64,000 nucleotides of DNA from Phoronis australis (Eukaryota; Phoronida; Phoronidae). The notes beneath the pieces are model-generated. The model worked only from the letters and a program-made list of their open reading frames with translations, had not been told where the DNA came from and did no database searches. The stretch spans positions 153,586-217,585 of the forward strand of contig NMRA01000383.1 of assembly GCA_002633005.1 (NCBI GenBank), read 5' to 3'. The position numbers and the translations under genes are program-made. Shown here piece after piece: positions 58,835 through 64,000 of this stretch (within the stretch, counting starts at the first letter, position 1; the number at the start of each line of letters is the position of its first letter).

Positions 58835-61800
58835 CAGTGTCTTCCAAGCTCATCCATCAAATCTATTTGACAAAAATTTGAAAACAATTACATAACCAGA
58901 AGTGGCATCAATAAAAACTTGTGTTTGACACAAAGCACCCATTTGATGATCCTTTGATTTATCCAAAAACTCCTAATTTTGACGGATGTGTTCTCTTTTA
59001 TACAGTCAACATGCTCTTTACATCCCTGGGTATTTTTGTGTATTTTTGTGCTGGGGTTCATCCCGTTCAAACCCAGAGGGTTGGGGTTAATTGTGACCAA
59101 CTGTCGACACATACACGTTAGAATGTCCAAACACAAGCCACAAGCATAGGACACACTGCTGTTTCATATGACCAGAGAAGACCAACTGGCCACCTTCTGT
59201 TCCCCACATCAGAGCATTCCCACTTCAAAAGGAGTTCAAAGCAGTTTCAAATATAGGCAGAACCTTACTTTAATACTTTGTAATAATTACTTGAGAAAAA
59301 TTGCAAGACAAACTAGTAAGAGCTTTATATTTATAGTCTTAGTAAAAATTCACCCTGAAGAAAATGTTCATAACTTAGGCACTTGTTATTTGAAGGTCAA
59401 TTATAATGAAGCTGTTCAAACCATGATGCTTGTGTTTTGGCTTTTGAAGCCAGGAAGATTTCAATTGAAATTAAAGACTGAGTTTTTGATAATTTGATGA
59501 AAATGTTCAGACCTAAATCTTAACTCTGGGAGCGAATTGGCCACAAGCACTTAAAACTGACAAGGGCTGGTATCCCTTGGGGGTAAATGTTGCCTACGTG
59601 ATTATTTCACAGGGTTATCAAGATGTCTGTGATATCAAACTGGTCAACAACCATTCACAAATGACAAGATAGTCTAGTGTTTGTATAGGAGCACAGTTGT
59701 CCTATGATCAAACATAAAAAATGAAGAGAAAGATATGGTTGATGAACTAATTGACAAGATTCGCCCATCGTCTGAAACTAAGAAAAAATGTCGTAACAAC
59801 GAACTTTTTATTGAAAGACAGCTAGAGAAAATGAATTAGTGGGTCAAAGTGTGTACATTTTAAAAAACCCAAAGTAACCCGAGATAGCAACATTAAATTA
59901 CCGTAAACCCATAAAACTTAAATAACTCCAAAGAAAATTGAACTATAACAAACCACACAAAACAACTTTTAATGCTAATGGAAACCCTCTTAAAAGCTTC
60001 CTAAGTGGAAAGCAACATATGAGACAGAACTTATGAATGTGTGACGAGGCCATTAGACGGCCATGCCATTTAAAACGGGGCTCAGCCTGCCTTTGCCAGT
60101 GCCAGGAATATTGAGTATGACAGACACTTGCAGAAAGCTCAATGAGTCTTGAAACCACTTCAAGTGGGTAATGGACGCAGGTCATCAATTGGTCAGGTGG
60201 GTAATGGACGCAGGTCATCAATTGGTCAGGATGATGACTGAGTGGCTGAGGACATTCACTGTGAATGGTACCAGTGTGGTTCGGTTAACGGTATTCTCCA
60301 CAACCCCACTACCACCAGAAACAAATTTTGATTTCAACGTGACAAGCTCAAGTCACCCACAATTAATTTCAACTCAGGAGTTTAAGTTATTTCTTAAAGC
60401 AAATAAGAACATTTTAGATGTGTAACACCAGTCAGTGGATTGATTGTAATATGGCTTGAAAATGCAGCAACTCTCTGTTTTGCACAATTTCAGTCACTCT
60501 AAAAGTATAACTGTCACACTTCAGCCATCGCAACTCTCCCAAAATAGTAAGATTAACTGCAGAGCTATGTAACTCCACTGCAATGGGAAAGGTTAACTCC
60601 ACTCTGGAGTAATCACTAGAGGTTGTGGCGTGAAACATGCAAATTCAAATGAGAGTGCCAATCCAGTCAACTACGCCATCTGGTGTTTGATCCCCAGAAC
60701 TGGCATTAACTCCAATGTTGCTACTGGAGAAAAGTTTGCAAATGTAAGGCGAGTTGCGATAGACCAGTTTTGCTAATGGAAAAGCACCATAAGGCATTAG
60801 ACATAACTCCCTCAAGGAGAATACTTTCAAACAAATTCACGAATTTTGAAATTCATGTTGAGTTTGAATTTTGTTATTCCTATGGCCCAATGAAAGAGCC
60901 CCTAATGAAAGAATATGTGTGTTATTACCATACAACCTAAGGTACACTTAAAAGGAAATTTTAAAAATAAATTCATTGTTTCTGATTTTCTATTATAGAG
61001 AGGAAATGACCTGGCACGTTGTGTAAGAAACACATTCTAACTCTTTTTAAATGTAAATCACAGTCGTAATAAGACAGCTAATTCAAACTAAGTAAAGTTT
61101 GACAAAATTTACTCACAAAATAATCTTTCCTTCCACAAATAATAAAAATTCTTCAATTTGGAACAATAATGATTGCTAAAATTGCCATATTTCTATTATC
61201 TAGAGGCCTACCACACTGTTGCAAATGCTCACAATATTCCCACATGTTGTTTGGTAATACCGTCTATGCCATACAAACTGTGCACAAAACAACTAGTAAA
61301 TTTTCCTGAAAAGTATTTTTGTTGAGAAATTTGACAAAATGAGATTTCCCATTTAGCGTGCTGTGCCACAAAGTGAAGAATTTTTACTGTCTACGCATTC
61401 ATCATGTACCTGTGTATACTGCATGTGCCTGTGTGTAACTGTGTGTACCTATGTGTACCTGTATGACCAAACAAGTCGTACAAAAAAGCACAGACACTTG
61501 CAACAGTGATAATACAAGTTAATCAAGTTGAAGAAACAAGGCATTTGCTGCAGGATAAAACAGTAGAACATTCCATACATACTCTACCCAGAAGGTGTTC
61601 ATTAGGTATCAGGTGCTAGCCTAAATACAACAACACCAAATGGGATGTTCTATGCTAACCTCCAAACTAGTAAGACATGTCTGCAGCTTTGAAACTTGAA
61701 ATTTGATTTAAAAAGTTACTGTTTCAACTGGGCAAGCAGCCAGCAGATTAGAACAGCTTCATTTCCGTAGAACAAAATCAATCATAGTTTGCCCAAAACT

Positions 61801-62004
61801 TTCTTCAGACTCTCTCATTCAGGACTTCATAATCACAATCGTTTCCATTTTGGACATGCTTTAGTAGCTATATCCCATAATTTAGGTCAGTAAGTTGGAC
61901 CTGAGGTTGTTGAATAAAGTGCCATCCACACACAATTACCACAGAACAAGTTAATTCTGGAACAAATTCTCAATAGGTTCCAGGGACTGTCTGGACCCTA
62001 ATTA
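58835..62004. other. Intergenic DNA, nothing recognised apart from a short duplication
   Basis: The only clear structure is a two-copy 33-bp direct repeat at about 60166-60231 (GGGTAATGGACGCAGGTCAT). A TGTACCTGTGTGTAACTG-type low-complexity run lies near 61405-61465. No exon is supported. Confidence 0.4.
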
Positions 62005-62606
62005 AACTAGTGCAACTTGCCCCACTTGTGACAACTTAGTCAATCTTATCGAGGCAACGAAACTTGTTCTAAGGATAACTTGCACCACTTCTTATCGCTG
62101 TGTGGCTACAAACCTTGGACAAGGCACAAGTAATTATCAGCTGCCCACTTGTGCACTTACATACAAATGGGTCAAACTCAACACCTAAACTCCCGTCAGT
62201 TTTACAAAGATCAGTATGCGCAAATCAAAAACTTCTGCCTTGTAACAGTAACCCACGCCAAACGATGTTGTGTGGATTTCACAAGCTATTGTTAAACTTC
62301 CGAGATACATGCGAGGGGCATAAGCGCGTCGCATGGTTATCGCATATGGGATGCTACCATTGTTTTCCTTTGTTGCGCCTTTATTGGATATAACAATACT
62401 GGTCACATGGACATCATACCTTGGACGCCCGTCAGCTGGTTACAGATATATCTATACCATTATATTTAGTATGACAAACAAAGCTTGAACAATGGATACG
62501 TCTATCTACCGATATCTATGCGACGAGCTTGCGACCTAGTTTCCCGTGGGTATAGGCCAGATAAGTCGGACATTCTCCTTAAGGTGGTGCAAGTAGCACT
62601 ATTGAA
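62005..62606. mobile_element. Possible MITE-like element
   Basis: ACTAGTGCAACTTGCCCCAC near 62006 is imperfectly matched by the minus-strand reading of the sequence near 62586-62606 (AATAGTGCTACTTGCACCAC). A third related block, AACTTGCACCACTT, lies at about 62078. Ends and target duplication are not resolved. Confidence 0.35.
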
Positions 62607-64000
62607 AGTTGTTCCAGTAAGTCTATGTGTGGACACGACTTATGACGACTCATGAAACATCCAAACAAATCATGATCTTCGATCCAACCACAAAATATTC
62701 CCTAAATCAAATGTACTTGTGTTTTCTAACAACAGTGGAAATGCCTTGCAAATTATCAATTTGACATTTGACGATGCTACTAGAAATCAGGTGTATACAT
62801 AAAAAATCCTGTTTTTGTTAACTTATGAAAAATACTAAATGCAATCAACCAACATGAAAATCTGAATCCAATTCACCAATAAACAATGAACAATGAACAA
62901 TGTGACTGTTCTACACTGGAACATAATGACTTGAACACAAGTCACTTAAAAATCACCAGATAAATTGACTGCTGAGAAGATATCATGTCCTTTTCAAAGG
63001 TCAAAATGCCAAGTAAACAGACGCCACTTTAGTTAAACTGCTCATCTGAATGTCCTGAGAAGTGAAATTCTTAACTGAAAGTTGCACACCATACAACTGG
63101 AGTAGGATAGTCAAATGAGCCATTGTTCGTGGTTTATGATACAACACTAACTGTGAGTACATCATAACACCACTATTCACAGGGGACACACAAAGAGCAC
63201 AATGATGAGAACAAACAAGGATGTCACACACATACACTGGGTACATGAAGAGCAAATTATCTTAGCTAAAAGGTATCCAGTTTACCTGTAAACTGAAGTC
63301 CTACAACAGCCTCTATTGTCTGCTACACATCATCACAGTCGGTGGTCTGAGACATACTTCAGGAGGACCCATGAGGCTGGTGTTGTGTTTTATGCAACAT
63401 CAAATACACAGCAACACCCGTCATCAAAAAGTATGGTGAGAGACACTGGGACACTAATAGTGAGCCACCTACCTCAAGACACTTCCCTCTCCCTGATTTC
63501 TCACAAATTTAGCACCCACCCCAATTTAACTGGCTTGTGTGCTAACCTACAAGTATGGTAATTCAATCACAAAGTATGCCTACATCTCTAGTGTTTAGAA
63601 ATGCACGTTCATTCAATACAAAAATGCCAGTTTTCACACAAAAGTGGAGTAGCATGATTACTAACAGCTGTATGATACTGATGAACATCCAGGATTCACA
63701 AGATATGTACTTTGAATACTTTGATGGGTTGAAAAGATAAAAAGTAAATATACTACAGGTGTAACATGAAATGACTTGATAACAATAACCATTGCCTTAA
63801 GACACAAAATTCAAGACAATGGGGAATTAAATCAGAGTCTATCAATACAAGCACTACAGGCTTTCTGTCCTCTAAGAATATAAAGCCTTTATAATAGAGC
63901 GAACATTCAACAAAGACTATCAAGCAAGTGTATTTCAAAAGCCAATTCAATACAGGAGGTTGCAAATACAGTTTAATTAACCAAGTTTCACTGAGACCTT
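62607..64000. other. Intergenic DNA, nothing recognised
   Basis: Short ORFs at 63001-63255, 63316-63561 and 63753-63965 have no recognisable domain or splice context. The window ends in AT-rich sequence. Confidence 0.4.

Noticed and set aside
60668-60690. Minus-strand ACACCAGATGGCGT, close to a CTCF/YY1-like motif
   Set aside because: A single isolated near-match with a mismatch at the first core base; not part of the dispersed repeat and expected by chance in 64 kb.

Overview
This is a 64-kb piece of an animal nuclear genome. It is AT-rich, genes are split into small exons with GT/AG introns, and most of the sequence is intergenic or intronic DNA full of minisatellites, MITE-like inverted-repeat elements and a dispersed repeat. 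The mitochondrial E3 ligase MUL1 and the kinase PSKH1 point to a metazoan. Intron density and repeat content suggest a marine invertebrate (non-vertebrate deuterostome or lophotrochozoan); I cannot fix the species. There are single ambiguous bases at 42430 and 57546.

Layout, left to right. 1-6000: dispersed repeat, a PIF/Harbinger-type remnant (1411-1939), and MITEs at 2201-2504 and 5416-5847. 6061-8007 (minus): one long exon for an unrecognised protein with five C2..C2 cysteine modules, a polyQ tract and a PLDLS (CtBP-type) motif. 8020-19380: no gene recognised; two minisatellites and one repeat copy. 19385-25986 (minus): a five-exon gene whose spliced product is a complete PhnD-like (phosphate/phosphite/phosphonate) periplasmic-binding-protein fold of about 280 residues, unexpected in an animal. 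28150-29000: a diverged palindrome. 29499-34647 (plus): complete three-exon MUL1, with a foldback element (29843-30776, 7-bp target duplication) in intron 1. 34650-45260: no gene recognised; possible long 3' UTR sequence from both sides. 45261-45635 (minus): last coding exon of a PSKH1-like kinase, the rest lying upstream on the minus strand and not found here. 47219-48088: a transposon with about 185-bp inverted ends, TTAA duplications and a decayed zinc-binding ORF. 50111-51428: two minisatellites. 52160-58001 (minus): putative exons of an unrecognised membrane protein. 58369-64000: MITE-like elements and otherwise featureless DNA.

The genes show no operon-like functional link. MUL1 acts at the outer mitochondrial membrane, PSKH1 is a membrane/Golgi-associated kinase, and the cysteine-module protein is probably nuclear. 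The most unusual items are the animal PhnD-like gene, the dispersed repeat that carries matches to the CTCF core motif, and the cysteine-module/PLDLS protein.
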